DNA from: Tricholoma matsutake
Taxonomy: Eukaryota; Basidiomycota; Agaricomycetes; Agaricales; Tricholomataceae
DNA length: 64,000 nt
Direction of reading: 5' to 3'
NCBI GenBank assembly: GCA_026075535.2
Contig: AP026542.1
Location: 10,664,001-10,728,000 of the forward strand
The notes beneath the pieces are model-generated. The model did no database searches. It worked only from the letters and a program-made list of their open reading frames with translations, and was not told the origin of the DNA. Position numbers and translations under genes: made by a program. Positions 22,798 to 33,535 of this stretch are shown piece after piece. The stretch's first letter is position 1. Each line of letters opens with the position of its first letter.

Positions 22798-23611
22798 CCT
22801 GCGGACTCTCTGTGCACACCCTTTGTGGAGACATGCACCAACATGTCAAAGTTGGAGGTTCAGTGCATTTTCATATTCGAGACTCAATACTTCTTTCTTT
22901 GACACACTTTTTCCTGTAGGTGCTTCCTCCGGGCCCTGCTCTTCACTTCTTCTGAGCAGCATGTCAACACTGCTAGTGTCAACCCTGCACTGCTCTATGT
23001 CGACAACTACCATCTTCAGATCAAGGATAAGAAATGTCTAGCTATCTGTGTGATGTCTGGAACACTCACAGAGAGTTTTCTCATGGTGCCTTGCAAGAGT
23101 GGTCCCCACCATTCACCCTACTCAGTTCACAAGGTCACCATCATGCCTTTAGAACAGGATATGAGACAAGACACATCTACTTGGGGTCACCTCTTTGATT
23201 TTCATGTCATTGCTGGCAATATGATTTCCCTTGGTTTGGGGTTTGCGACGTGCGGTGAGGGAAAAGGGGATAATTGGCGACCTGGTATGTTTTTCTTATC
23301 AATGTTTGGTTTGTTCTCAACTTGTTTTTTTAGCCTCTGCCCCAGCTTCGCCAGTCAAGTCTGTTCTCAAGTCTGTTTCTTCGCCTTTGGTTATGTTGAA
23401 TGCCAATTCTGTCTATGCATCATCTTGGCACTTATACAAGAAGGGTGCAAGTGAAATTCCCCTGAATTCTGTCGTGTCTGTTGGCTACACGCTGGGTACT
23501 TATAAGGGCAGCTCTGGTTCTGTTCTGTCTTCTAACATCAATTTGTCATTGTTATCTCTAGGCCCACCTATCACTCTTGTAGTAATGTTTAAATATACAG
23601 GGTCCTGTTGA

Positions 23612-24292
23612 TGTCCATGTTTGGGTGGTCGTTTATCATCTTTCCAATATTCTCAGTTGGCTTGAACATGGCACATCACCTTGTGTGCTACTGGAGTAGC
23701 TGCACAGACCTCTTCATTTCTCATCTCACTTTGTCGTGACCTCCACTGGCTTGAGATTCCTCTCCTTCTGTTATGCTTATGTACTAAATCAAGGGTTGAT
23801 GTTTCATCGATACATCTTGCAAGTATCCTGTTGCACATGAAAAATCTTTGCTATAGATGGGCTGCTGTCCAAACAACAGTGTAGATACTGGTCTACGTCC
23901 CTACAAAATATGTTCCAAATCTGTCATCCAGCTAGCCCTTGACAAGGGTACAACATCAAAACTGTCAACATCAGGCACATTGTAACTCGGAATCTTTCTA
24001 ATCATGACATTGGGGAACCTCCAGGCAAACTTTGTTGAATGCAACATGTGACACATCACGTTCAAGTTTGTTGCATTTTCCCACCAAATCTTTAGTCTCC
24101 CATAGTCAGACAACAATGATGTAGATGACAGTTGATCTACTTCAATTGTAGTCTGATTTAATTGGCACAGCCAGAAGCCTGCTCTTTCCGATGCATGTGA
24201 AGGCACATGTTGAATTTCCTTTTTCAGCCACATCCCTACAATTGATGGGTTGAAAGGACAAATTCCACGCTGTTCTCTGCATTTTGCACTAA
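23612..24292. other. Decayed stretch with a 110-codon minus-strand ORF
   Basis: The minus strand at 24233-23901 is open for 110 codons (MWLKKEIQHVPSHASERAGF...) without a motif I recognise. It may be a remnant exon. Nothing else is supported here. Confidence 0.3.
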
Positions 24293-24618
24293 GGCCCTCT
24301 GGTAATATGCCACCCTGTAATATTTAGCCCCATTAGAGCTCAAGACACAATCCAGTCACTGACATCTGAACCTCAGTCATGTGATGGAGCCTCCTATGAA
24401 TTCTTACTGTTTTGTGTGATTGTGAGGATATTTACCACTATCTAGACCTTGAAAAACATCTACCTGCTTATAATACAGTTCATATATGATTGCAGTGCCC
24501 TTCAAGAGGTTTTGGTCAAGATGTGCCCAGCCAGATGACCATAAAAGGGAAATCAACACATGCCAACATGTGATCTGAAAAGAGCACCCTTTGGATGCGT
24601 GCCAATTAATCCAGACTA
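24293..24618. repeat. Dispersed repeat R, copy 1
   Basis: About 325 bp, from GGCCCTCTGGTAATATGCC to AATCCAGACTA. A second copy is at 61763-62077 and is nearly identical apart from an 11-bp extra segment here. The copies share no flanks, so R is a mobile or duplicated unit. Confidence 0.85.
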
Positions 24619-25141
24619 CCAAATCTTGAAGCCTTTCTTGCCATCAATCCCAACCTTGCTGCTAAAATGTTGATCTTGCTCGTTTGCTCAGCTTTCTTTC
24701 TCGCAATGCTGGAACCCTTGAGTTTCACATGGACAGCACCCAGCCACTGTATCCAATTGTGAGTACTCAGGTTCATTTAGAGATCCTTTTTTTTGACCCA
24801 TGCCTTGCTTGAATGCTACACAGCAAAACCTTTATATCTAGTGGTACGGCAACATGTCAATATCCAATGGAGTTATGGTTCAATGTATGTCTCCTTTCCT
24901 CCCTGTCATATATAACAACTGACTGATTTTTGTAATGTAACAGAACTTGTATTCTGAGCCTATGCAGGTTGCACTTCCTGTTACTTCTCTTTGTGGAATG
25001 CCTGGGGTGGCACTTTGCCCTATCCTTGCATCTCACTTGTGAGATATATCTGCAGCTCAGCTGTATTTTGATGACCTTCTTGGGGACTTCCCCTGTAATG
25101 GAAATGCACTGCTTGTCGACAGCATATTCCCATGCTATATG
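24619..25141. other. Small exon-like fragments, no gene identified
   Basis: Short open pieces with GT/AG-like borders occur at about 24700-24760 and 24845-24880. I cannot assign them to a gene. Confidence 0.3.
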
Positions 25142-25510
25142 AGGTCTTTACACTCCCCCACCTTTCCTGGTGGACTCTGACTGGAGTCTGACTGGACTGA
25201 CCGGAGTCCAACTGGAGTCCACTGGGACTGGTCACCAGCCAACTCCCTGCAAAGTTCCCAGTCCAGTCCCAGTCCAGTCCGACTGGACTCTGAGTGGAAT
25301 CCACTCAAACACTGGATTCCACTTGGACTGGTCCAGTGGAGTCCAGTTGGATTCCGCTAAAAAAGTGTGTAAGAAAAGGAATTGAACCCAGATTCCTGTA
25401 GGTTGCTTATGTAATCATAATACACAATATAACCCTTACACCACAGTACCTTGTGTAAGGTATCATCTACTTGCATTAGGTACTGTGGTGTGGCTGTGTA
25501 TGACAAAGCA
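25142..25510 (-). mobile_element. tRNA-derived SINE-like repeat A, copy 1
   Basis: Read on the minus strand, there is an A-box-like TGGTGTAAGGGTTA (25430-25443) and a B-box-like GGTTCAATTCC (25379-25389), spaced as in a tRNA. Then follow AGAAAAG-type sequence, many GGACTCCA...TGGACTCC phrases, and the end AGGTGGGGGAGTGTAAAGACC. Copy 2 at the right end of the window has a perfect B box. The head is tRNA-related, and the body is the TGGACTCC-rich tail. This fits a pol III-transcribed SINE that uses another element's reverse transcriptase. Confidence 0.7.
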
Positions 25511-25593
25511 TATAGCTGCATCATCAAATGTGCCAGCTCATCACTCACCACCACCACCACCACCACTGTCGATGCCGCCTCCCTCCCTCCTCT

Positions 25594-26620
25594 CCACTGA
25601 TAGGTCCACCTTGTTGTTCAAGCTCGGAGAACACATCTATGATTGTTGTCGAAGCTCTATGAGTCTCTACAGACCTCTACAAAACTCTACAAACCCATAC
25701 GAACCCCTCCAAAGTTCTATGAACCTCTACAAAGTCATGAAAATGCTTCAAAAATCTTTGCAATACTTAGAAATTCTTCATATGCCTTTGGCCATCATAA
25801 TACAATTCCCCCGATTTTCGGACACACATTCCACACTTGCTACACATTGCCACATCACATTCAGAGCACACCAGACATGAGGAGACAAGACATTTCACTT
25901 TTTAGGACACATTGCAGTGTTTTTGACATTTCCATGATATATTGGAACAATAGGACAAGTACCTTTGATATATTATGCTTCTACACATTTCCCCTCACAT
26001 CATTTCTCATTTATTTTGTGATTTGGGTGCTTCTTTATTGTCTTATTCCTGGCCTCATGGGAGCCTCATGGCCTTATTTCCTTTTTAGTACTGTTTCCCC
26101 AAAACTTATATAGTCTTGTACTACTATACAACAAAAGGGGAAAATACATTGTCACATCAGTCCCTCGTATATCATATTAGTCTGACTCAGGAGTTTCCCT
26201 CTTGAGTTCCAGCACCTTGTCTTAGCTCTAAAGTTCTGCAAATCGTCACAAACTTCTTTGAAATTCGTCATACCATCTCTAAACTCTCTCCTATCATCTC
26301 AATCATCTCTTGTCACCTTTGACTCCCATTGCCATTTCATACTATCCACACCCTATTCTCATCACTATCCTCGAAAATCTTTGAAACAACTTTGCACACC
26401 CTCAAAATTCTTCAGACTTCTTCACACACACTCAAAAGTCTTCGAAATTCTTCACAAGCTTTCGCAGTACTTCATACAGCATCGCGCCACATCACATTCA
26501 TGCTCATTGCCAATGGTGATATTTAGTACCACCTCACACCCTTCCTCTAGCTCGTGTTATACCATCTGAGGCCTTAGTTGTGGGTTTTGTTTGGGTTTCC
26601 GGGTCGAGTATCATCACCGC
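25594..26620. mobile_element. Solo LTR-like insertion 1 (25598-26616) with 4-bp TSD
   Basis: The insertion begins TGATAGGTC and ends GAGTATCATCA, flanked by CCAC (25594-25597) and CCGC (26617-26620), a 4-bp duplication that differs only at a CpG. It interrupts a repeat that is uninterrupted at 63780-63850, which fixes both borders. It is 1019 bp with no coding frame. Short CTCTACAAA-like repeats fill 25660-25740. The same terminal sequences border the insertion at 58620-59792. Confidence 0.75.
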
Positions 26621-27075
26621 TCTACCACCACCACTGCATGGACACCCACCACCACCGCTCCCATGCCCAATCCGCCATCACCACCACCCACAAACAAGCC
26701 AAATGGATGGGCCCTATGTAAGTTTTTTTTTCATTTGCTTTTTGTGTTTATAAACTAACTAACCTGTTTATTTAGCTTTCTAGGTTATAATCTACTGGCA
26801 ATAATGCCACCACCTGCAAACAAGCCAACATGGGCCCAAACGATGCGATCTGTTTTTTCATTTGGTTTTTGTTTTTATAAACTAACTACCTCGTTTCTTT
26901 AGTTTTATAGGTTATAATCTACTAGTAACAATGCCACCACCTGCAAACAAGCCAACGTGGGCCCAAACGATGCAGATCATGTTGTTTGGGCCCTATGTGA
27001 GTTTTTTTCATTTGCTTTTTGTTTTTATAAACTAACTAACTTGTTTCTTTTGTTTTATAGGTTCTACTCTACTGG
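26617..27075 (+). repeat. GGGCC/splice-donor repeat array (three units of about 126 bp)
   Basis: The phrase CAAACAAGCCAA recurs at about 26692, 26816 and 26944. Each is followed by GGGCCC, by GTAAGT or GTGAGT with a T run (in units 1 and 3), by TTTTTATAAACTAACTAAC, and by TTTATAGGTT. Unit 3 holds the inverted arms GGGCCCAAAC/GTTTGGGCCC around 26950-26990. A related unit closes the window at 63918-64000. Confidence 0.75.
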
Positions 27076-27420
27076 TGACGATGGCCGGATGTGAGACAAC
27101 CCAACACACCCACCCCACACCTGCAAGCCCCTGCTCATAGGGTGGATTGAGTGTGTGCAGTCAACAATGACAACAACAATGACACCTACCAGCACCCCCC
27201 AAAGCCAACAACACACCCACCCCATGCTTGCAAGCCTCTGCTCGCAGGGTGAATGGGTGGTGAGAGCAGCTGCTCGTTGGGTGGATGGTGGGCACACCAA
27301 GGATAAGATGACCATGGCACCCATCCCCACACTTACGAGCAACTGCTCGTAGGGTGGATGACGGGTGTGGCTTGCTACAGCAACAGACATGTGTGAGGAG
27401 CGGTGGGCGATGACACCCAC
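27076..27420. repeat. Short tandem-like segments with CTGCTCGTAGGGTGGAT
   Basis: A phrase like GC(AA)GCCTCTGCTCGCAGGGTGAATGG recurs at about 27122, 27229 and 27337. I see no gene; open frames on both strands are low-complexity. Confidence 0.5.
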
Positions 27421-27424
27421 CCCA

Positions 27425-27725
27425 GATCACATCCCCCAACCCCCCCCCCCCCTGCATTTCCCAACCCTCCCTCCCCTGCATTTTGCGTGGGGAGGGGTCT
27501 TTATTATTTTAATTTATCTCTGCCCCCCCCCCCCTCACACTGAATGCAAGGGGTATATATACTGTAGTACTTACGAATCCCCCCCTCATGTTCAGCGCGA
27601 GGGGTTTAGTTTTTTATGTACATAGTAGTAATCCCCCCCCCTCTCGCATCTTGCAAGAAGGTTTTTTTCTTGTTTATTATTATATTATACCCACTCCCTC
27701 ATGTCCTACACGAGGGATGTGGTTA
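27425..27725. repeat. Array of C-run hairpins
   Basis: Five successive units start with a run of 5-13 C. Each then shows a short inverted pair of the type CCCCT...AGGGG (27470-27500, 27530-27556, 27580-27605, 27632-27660, 27691-27722). AT-rich spacers of about 25-35 bp separate them. Confidence 0.6.
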
Positions 27726-27820
27726 ATTGGAAAATTTTGATCTTAATTGTTTGAAAAATGCCTCCTCAAAGAATATGAAAAGTTGAGTCATAAATAAACC
27801 TTATATTGGTCCCTAATAAG

Positions 27821-28380
27821 TCTCCTGTGGCTCAAGTGGTTGAGCACACTTGTTTGGTTTGTCATGTGATTCCTTATTGTGAGGTCTTGAGCTCAATTCC
27901 TGCACTACACAAATTTATTTTGTGGGTACTTTATGAAATTCACCAAGTCCAAAGTCCTTTGAGCTCAGTATCTAATTGACTTATCATTGGTTGAAATGCA
28001 TTCCACTTAGACTCCAATTGGACTCCAGTTGGACTACACTCAGACTCCAGTCAGACTCCAGTCAGTCCAGTCAGAGTCCACTAGGACAGGTGGTGGACTG
28101 TAAAGTACTGTGCTATATCTATGGGTTCAGTCTAATTGACTTATCATTGGTTGAAATGCATTCCACTTAGACTCCAATTGGACTCCAGTTGGACTACACT
28201 CAGACTCCAGTTGGACTCCACTTGGACTCCAGTGGGGGATTGAACTCTACATGACTTAGTGTAGTTCAATTGGACTCCACTCAGACTCCACTCAGACTCC
28301 ACTCAGACTCCACTCAGTCCAGTTGGAGTCCACTAGGACAGGTGGGGGACTGTAAAGTACTGTGCTATATCTATGGGTTT
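27821..28380 (+). mobile_element. tRNA-derived SINE-like repeat B with duplicated TGGACTCC tail
   Basis: An A-box-like TGGCTCAAGTGG (27828-27839) and a degenerate B box GAGCTCAATTCC (27889-27900) form a tRNA-like head different from repeat A. Downstream lie TGGACTCC phrases and the end CTAGGACAGGTGG(T/G)GGACTGTAAAGTACTG, present twice (28082 and 28334). A 160-bp direct duplication starts at 27971 and 28131. The tail is the same type as in repeat A, so two heads share one body. Confidence 0.6.
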
Positions 28381-29302
28381 GTGTGCAATTCAAAGTTAAT
28401 GTTTTACAGTATATTTTGTGCCTTCATTTTCTTTCATGACTCATCCTTTGTTTTACAAAGAGCCAATATTTTGGACTGATGCACTTGTACTACCTTTTCA
28501 TGTCCGCCATACTGGCATCTTGCGTTCCTCATGAAAATGTGCTTGTCCTTTCTTATCTTGTATCTATGCATGCTATGTGCCACACAATGTTAAAACATGA
28601 TTTCTTTGCATGTATTATGTCCTTTTTCTCTGTGCGCGTAAAGCTGTCTTCCAAATTGAAGCAGTGTCTCTGTGATGCGAAGTCCACAGCTGCTCAAGTA
28701 CAGATCCTATACCATTCCCAGACTTTCTTACCCCTGTGTTTTTTGCTCTGATGGCTGTTTTGCTTGTTTTGCCAGTTACAGGGTATATCATCTGTTTATA
28801 GACCTCACGCTTGGTCATTAGCTCTTCCTCTCTGCCCATGGCAGTTGATGATCAGTAATAATTATACTCATGCGATTAGATCCTCTGACCATGGTGGTGG
28901 TAGGTAGTATGTCTTTGCACATGCAGCTATCGACCCATATATTGTTGCGTGTCATGATGATATCCCCTGTGACAGTGGATTCAATTATGTTGATCATGTT
29001 GATAGTGCTGGGCTACTGGCATATCTGGTTCATGAGAACTTTGTACATGCTAATGTGCCCCTGCAGGATATCCTCCCTCATGTGTCCCTTTGAATGGGTC
29101 TTAAGATTGCACGGTTGCACATTTCTGTAGGCTCACATGTCACAAAGTATGATTTCATTCATTACTTTGACAACCACAGCTGTGCATCTTGTAACTTGTA
29201 CTTGAGTGTTTTCTCTATTGTCCAGTCAAGTGCTGTAAAGGACAAAAACTGCAAATGTGCTTCAAGACTTAATCTCAATCAATCTGCACCAGTCAATAAT
29301 GT
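28381..29302. other. Gene fragments without recognised family
   Basis: On the plus strand one frame from about 28895 to 29095 reads FAHAAIDPYIVACHDDIPC and HENFVHANVPLQDILPH before a stop, without a family I can name. A Cys/Lys-rich piece (DKNCKCASRLNLNQS) at about 29240 precedes the Helitron frame and may belong to it. Confidence 0.35.
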
Positions 29303-30812
29303 GTGGGTGATGTGAAAAATAATGTGGTATTGCCTATTTCTGCACAACACTCAGATCTCTTGCAAACAAATACTGGTAGTGCACAATGGGTTGAACCAGT
29401 TGTTGAGCCTGCCCCATTTCCTCCTGCACCACTGGAACAAGATCTGTCCCACAGGATTATCAGTGATTTCTGTGCAAATTCTTACCCATCATCTTTGGAG
29501 GAGGCAGGTTGTGCTGTGTGTGGGAAGTTGTGTCCTGTAAAGCAGCTTTCTAAACTAAAGGCAATTACTCCATGTGCTCCATGCTCCTGGTATTACTAGA
29601 GTTAAACATTCAAAAAATACACAGCCAATATGTGAGTTCAAAGGCCCTGTGTTAGACCACAGTTGTAATCATGTTTGTGATAGCTGCAGACTGCAATTGC
29701 AAAAAGGAAAGGTTCCTCGTCTTGCTTTAGCAAATGATTTATAGTTGGGTGCAATTCCTGAAGAACTGTCATGTCTTGGATTTGTAGAGAGATTGCTAAT
29801 TGCATGTGTGCATGTCAACAGTTGCTTTGTCCAGGCTGCATCCTCAGGGTTGAGGGAAATGGCATCACATGTAATAACATTTGAATCCCCTGTTCCTAAG
29901 GTTTACCACTGTCTTCCTCCACCTATGGAGGACCTTGATGAGGTGCTTGCAGTTTTGTTTACTGGCTCATGTAAGCCAACAGAAAAAGAATACCAATGTA
30001 CTCCACTCTTGGTCAGAAGAAAAGTAGCTGATGCATTGGAGTGGCTAGAATTAAACCACTCTGATTATGCAGATCTCGAGATAGCATATGATGAACTTAA
30101 TTGTTATCCTGAAAAAAGCCCACCTGTTTCTGTTGAATACCAGTATTCAATAACCAATAAGGTGGAAGAAGGAACAAGTGTATTTGATAATGCTCTTGAT
30201 GATGGTGTAGAGGAAGGTGATTGCCCTTTTGTGGTTCATGGTATAACTGGTGATCAGTACAACACCAAGACAATCAATGCACTGAAGGGTATTGCCTTGC
30301 ACCACTGGAACAACCATGGGGGTGCACTATCAGTGTCCCATGATGCATCCCCCTAATCTATCTATAATAATCCAAATTTATACCCACAGATATTTCCTTG
30401 GCTATTTCCATATGGTTTGGGAGGGATTGGAGCAACACCATTGTCTGATAAGGCTCACAAACAGCACTTGTTAATGTATCATGACAAGCGCTTCCAGAGG
30501 GATATATGTTTCCCATTTGTTGCCTTCAGTCATGAACAGATCAGTGCATGCACAACAGGAGATTTTTTGCTTGCAGATAAAAATAACTTTGGTGAAATTG
30601 CAGAGAGGCTCCTAAGTGTAAACCAAGATGTGTTGGAAGATCTAGCCAAAAGAATGTCTGAAGGTGAAATAGTCAAACCTTCTACAGAAGATGAGAAACA
30701 GTGCTTCCAGCTAATCCATGACCTTGACCATGTTGATGGAAAAGTTAGTAGTTCAATTACAAGCAAAAAAATATGTGTAGTGAAATATGGTCCATGATAG
30801 CATACATGAGGA
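29303..30812 (+). pseudogene. Helitron Rep/helicase protein, N-terminal part only
   Basis: Two frames joined by one frameshift (about 29583) encode the long N-terminal region of Agaricomycete Helitron proteins. Visible motifs are a CAVCGKLCP Cys pair, CNHVCDSCRLQLQKGKVPRL, FESPVPKVYHCLPPP, LLVRRKVADALEWL, FPWLFPYGLGG and HLLMYHDKRFQRD...FPFVAFSHEQI. Stops are TAG at about 29721 (where Trp is expected) and TAA at 30353. Another frameshift near 30765 moves to ...SEIWSMIAYM. The frame ends at about 30812, before the HUH nuclease and helicase domains, where LINE sequence starts. Full Helitron proteins roll DNA as a circle, but this fragment cannot. Confidence 0.8.
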
Positions 30813-30981
30813 CACTCCTTGATCTAGTACCGCCGCCATCTCAAAATCTCCCATGGCCTCAACACCAGGGAATTAGAGAGTGGGGCAACTATAAGGATAG
30901 AATAGTGTCGATACATCACCTGCCCACCCCTTACATAGCCCTACTAGTACCATACCCCAATCTCCCGGAGCCCCAGCCCCA

Positions 30982-32498
30982 ATGACCAGACAAAAAACCA
31001 ACTCAACCACATGATCACAAAAGGAACTGGAAGAAGCCAAAAGTCAACACACAGATGTTCAATCGAAAGAACAAGCTGTAGACTTTCTAATGGCAAAACA
31101 ATACATAATACCTGGTAATCTGATAGACATTCAGACTCTCGCTTACATCCTTCTGCAGATAGGAAGCATGATGATCAGAGGACAAAAACAGGTAACAGAT
31201 GCAATCAGAGCGGTCACCTTCTTACTAGCCAACGCAAGCATGCAGAAAATTGCAGATGAGGTCACCAAAATGGTCAAGAATCAGCTACAATAACACATAG
31301 AACACTTCACTTCAGGAGTAGAAAACATGTGTGATGCTGTTGAACACATCACCACAGCTACAAATACTATGACAGACAAGATAGATGAAGTCAAGGATGG
31401 ACTTCAGGAAACGATGGAACAACTAACCCAAACAGCACAGGAACTTGTAGACAAGACAACAGAACCTTCAAACAAAGTACCAATGAACCCGGAACCCATG
31501 TTCCAACCAATGACCTACATGACAGCAGCGCAACAAGAGCCACACACAGATCATGCAGAGGTAATAACAAGAGGACACACCACTGATAAGCAGATTCTGA
31601 TACAGAAGGACAAAAACATCACCGAGAATGCATTGGATAGCCTGTCAGAGAAGGACTTAGTCGTTAAGGCAAACACCATGCTGGATCTCATGGGCATGTT
31701 GGGCATGGACAAGCCTTGCCATACGACCTTCATAGGAGCAAAGAAATTAAGAAATGGTAATGTACTATACCAATTAAACACTAAAGAAGCAGCCACCTGG
31801 TTATGAGCACCGGAGGTGCAGAAAGCATTCATCGAAAAATATGGTGGGACCTCCAACATACACAACAAACTACACTATGTAATAGCAGAATTCGTCCCGG
31901 TCACCTTCAATGTCGGATCTAGCTTCATGCATGCAAAAGTAGAACAAGACAACTTCACAAGATTAGACTCAATCACATATTCAAAATACATCAAACTGCC
32001 ACACCTCCACACTGACAATCAGAGAGTAGCACATGTGATTTTCAGCTTCATGGACCAAGAAGACACCAACACAGCCATTGCTACAGGCATGTTCATCGAA
32101 GGTAAGCACCCTAATGTACACAAAATGCTAACCGAACCAAAAAGGTGTCTCAAAGGTCAAAAATATGGCCACTACATGTCAGAGTGCAAAGCTGTGGAGG
32201 ACACTTGTGCAAGATGTGGAGATCAACACTGCACTACACAGTGCATGGTCAATGACACAGCCAGGTATCAGTGCATCAACTGCACAAATAGCGAAGCGCT
32301 AGGGCATGGAGTGGCAGACAGGGAATGCACCACATTTAAAGAGCAACATTGAAAGATACAAGAACAAATACCTGAAAATAAGTACAAATTTTTCCCGACT
32401 TCAGCCCCCTCAATGTGGAAATTACTAAACGCACCAGAACCACATATAGACAGGGCACGACCAACACAACACCACAACAACCATCAACAGATAGAGTC
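30982..32498 (+). pseudogene. LINE ORF1, Gag-like with CCHC-type fingers
   Basis: The frame from ATG 30982 runs to a stop near 32350 and beyond it to the insertion site. In-frame stops include a TGA near 31010, TAA 31291, TGA 31804 and a TGA near 32350. A helical, amphipathic middle region (DKIDEVKDGLQETMEQLTQ) suggests coiled-coil multimerisation. The C-terminal part has the cysteine pattern of LINE ORF1 fingers: RCLKGQKYGHYMSEC (second Cys changed to Gly), CARCGDQHCTTQC and CINCTNSEALGHGVADREC. After the stop comes KYKFFPTSAPSMW, a motif seen at the end of such proteins. ORF1 proteins bind LINE RNA. Upstream sequence 30813-30981 is taken as its 5' leader. Confidence 0.75.
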
Positions 32499-33130
32499 TG
32501 TTAAGGGCGAAGCCTCAACCACTCGATCTAGTTGATGTCGTTTGATGAGGTGCTTCCTTGACAAGTCGTTTGGCACTAGTCTTACTCGGAGCGTCTGACG
32601 TAAGATAGGTAGTGCACTCTAGCAGGGCTTCTGCATAGAGTCATTCAGGTTCACGCACTAAGGGGCTTCCTTAGTGGTTTCGAGTAAGTTCACAAGTTGC
32701 AAGTTAAGGCTGTTAATTGCCTAGATCTAAACTAAGGACATCCCTACTACAAGTCGCAGTACTTATACTAGAAGGGAGGTCCCTATCGTCCAATCAGAAT
32801 GGTAGATGTGTATCAAGTAACAATAGAAAGAATAAGCCTCATGCCTTGCATGAGGCGTCCGATGTCAAGGACATGCTGTGGCGCAGCATGTCAATCGTGA
32901 GAGTCCGACATCACGGACCTCTTGTCAAGGGGCTGTCATATCACAGCATGTGTGTGAATGGGTTTGGGTGCATGGAGTCACCATGCATCAAGGGTGCCTT
33001 CCATGGGAAGGAGATCAAATGCATGCTGTCAGCATGCATTGTAGGTTCATCTGGTGTCAAGGGGTGCCTCCTGTCTGGAGGGGATCATCGGGTGCGTCGG
33101 GTTCCATGAGTTACAAGGAAAATTGTAACA
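32499..33130 (-). repeat. Gypsy-2 3' LTR (left copy)
   Basis: 632 bp. On the coding strand it starts TGTTACAATTTTCC and ends GCCCTTAACA. It is preceded on that strand by the polypurine-rich AGCGAGGGGGTAA and bordered outside by GAGTC. Confidence 0.95.
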
Positions 33131-33143
33131 TTACCCCCTCGCT
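33131..33143 (-). other. Gypsy-2 polypurine tract, overlapping the end of ORF4
   Basis: AGCGAGGGGGTAA abuts the LTR on the coding strand. It is read by ORF4 as ...Ala-Arg-Gly-stop. Confidence 0.75.
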
Positions 33144-33517
33144 ATGGTCGAAAGTTCCACACTTTGACCTAAATCTTTGTCTCTCCTTCGTGGTCTGATC
33201 GGGCATGGTCTGGTCATGTGGGTAGGTCGGGGTCGAGGGGTACAATGGAGGAATAGTTCATGTCCAAATTCAGACCATGATCGGGTTCTTCTGGTTTGTG
33301 CTGTAGGTAGCGGTGTCAAGGAGTCAGTGGTATCATTGAAAGGGGGGCGTTGCAGGATGGCAAATTCAATGTCTGTAATCAGGGGTTCAGGACTTGGTCG
33401 GAAGATGGCATAGAGGCAAAATGCGAAGGTCAGGGCTGCCACTGCAGCCAGGGTTGTGCCAACAACGATGGCGAGGATCATAATTCCTGTGAGCATGGGT
33501 CTGTCTTGTCATGCCAT
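33131..33517 (-). pseudogene. Gypsy-2 ORF4: small single-pass membrane protein
   Basis: The frame starts at ATG 33517 (third codon TGA, readable as CGA) or at the internal ATG 33496 and ends with TAA at 33133-33131, immediately before the LTR. The predicted 121-128 residues begin with a strong hydrophobic stretch of about 27 residues (GIMILAIVVGTTLAAVAALT and onward to FCLYAIF). A soluble tail rich in Pro, Arg and Thr follows. This reads as a signal-anchor or tail-anchored membrane protein. It lies in the env position of retroviruses, but it is too short for an envelope and has no cysteine-rich ectodomain. Its last codons form the polypurine tract. The start lies about 18 bp after the ORF3 stop. 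No family is recognised. Confidence 0.6.
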
Positions 33518-33535
33518 CGTCTTGAGTTCTGTCTC

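Larger units (their letters stand above)
19484..23611 (+). pseudogene. Intron-rich gene of unknown function, split by a hAT-like insertion
   Basis: Exon-like pieces bounded by GT/AG can be followed from an ATG at 19484 (MPPKSTSKAS, a Lys/Ser-rich start). They continue at about 19851-19918 (SPKKCKSQPTVDSDSSD), 19978-20050, 20335-20392, and 20550-20726 (LSELTDLDDNLPDVL). Next come 20803-20899 (acidic), 20946-21075, 21123-22858 (interrupted), about 22921-23284 (WGHLFDFHVIAGNM and ATCGEGKGDNWRP) and 23333-23600 (LNANSVYASSWHLYKKG). The basic-acidic N-terminus followed by a globular C-terminal part resembles an uncharacterised family expanded in mushrooms, which I recognise by pattern only. An element at 21179-22789 sits inside one exon. 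Exon limits are approximate. No enzymatic motif is visible. Confidence 0.5.

Noticed and set aside
27425..27660. C-rich runs as telomeric repeat
   Set aside because: Run lengths and sequences between them vary, and there is no TTAGGG-type unit.
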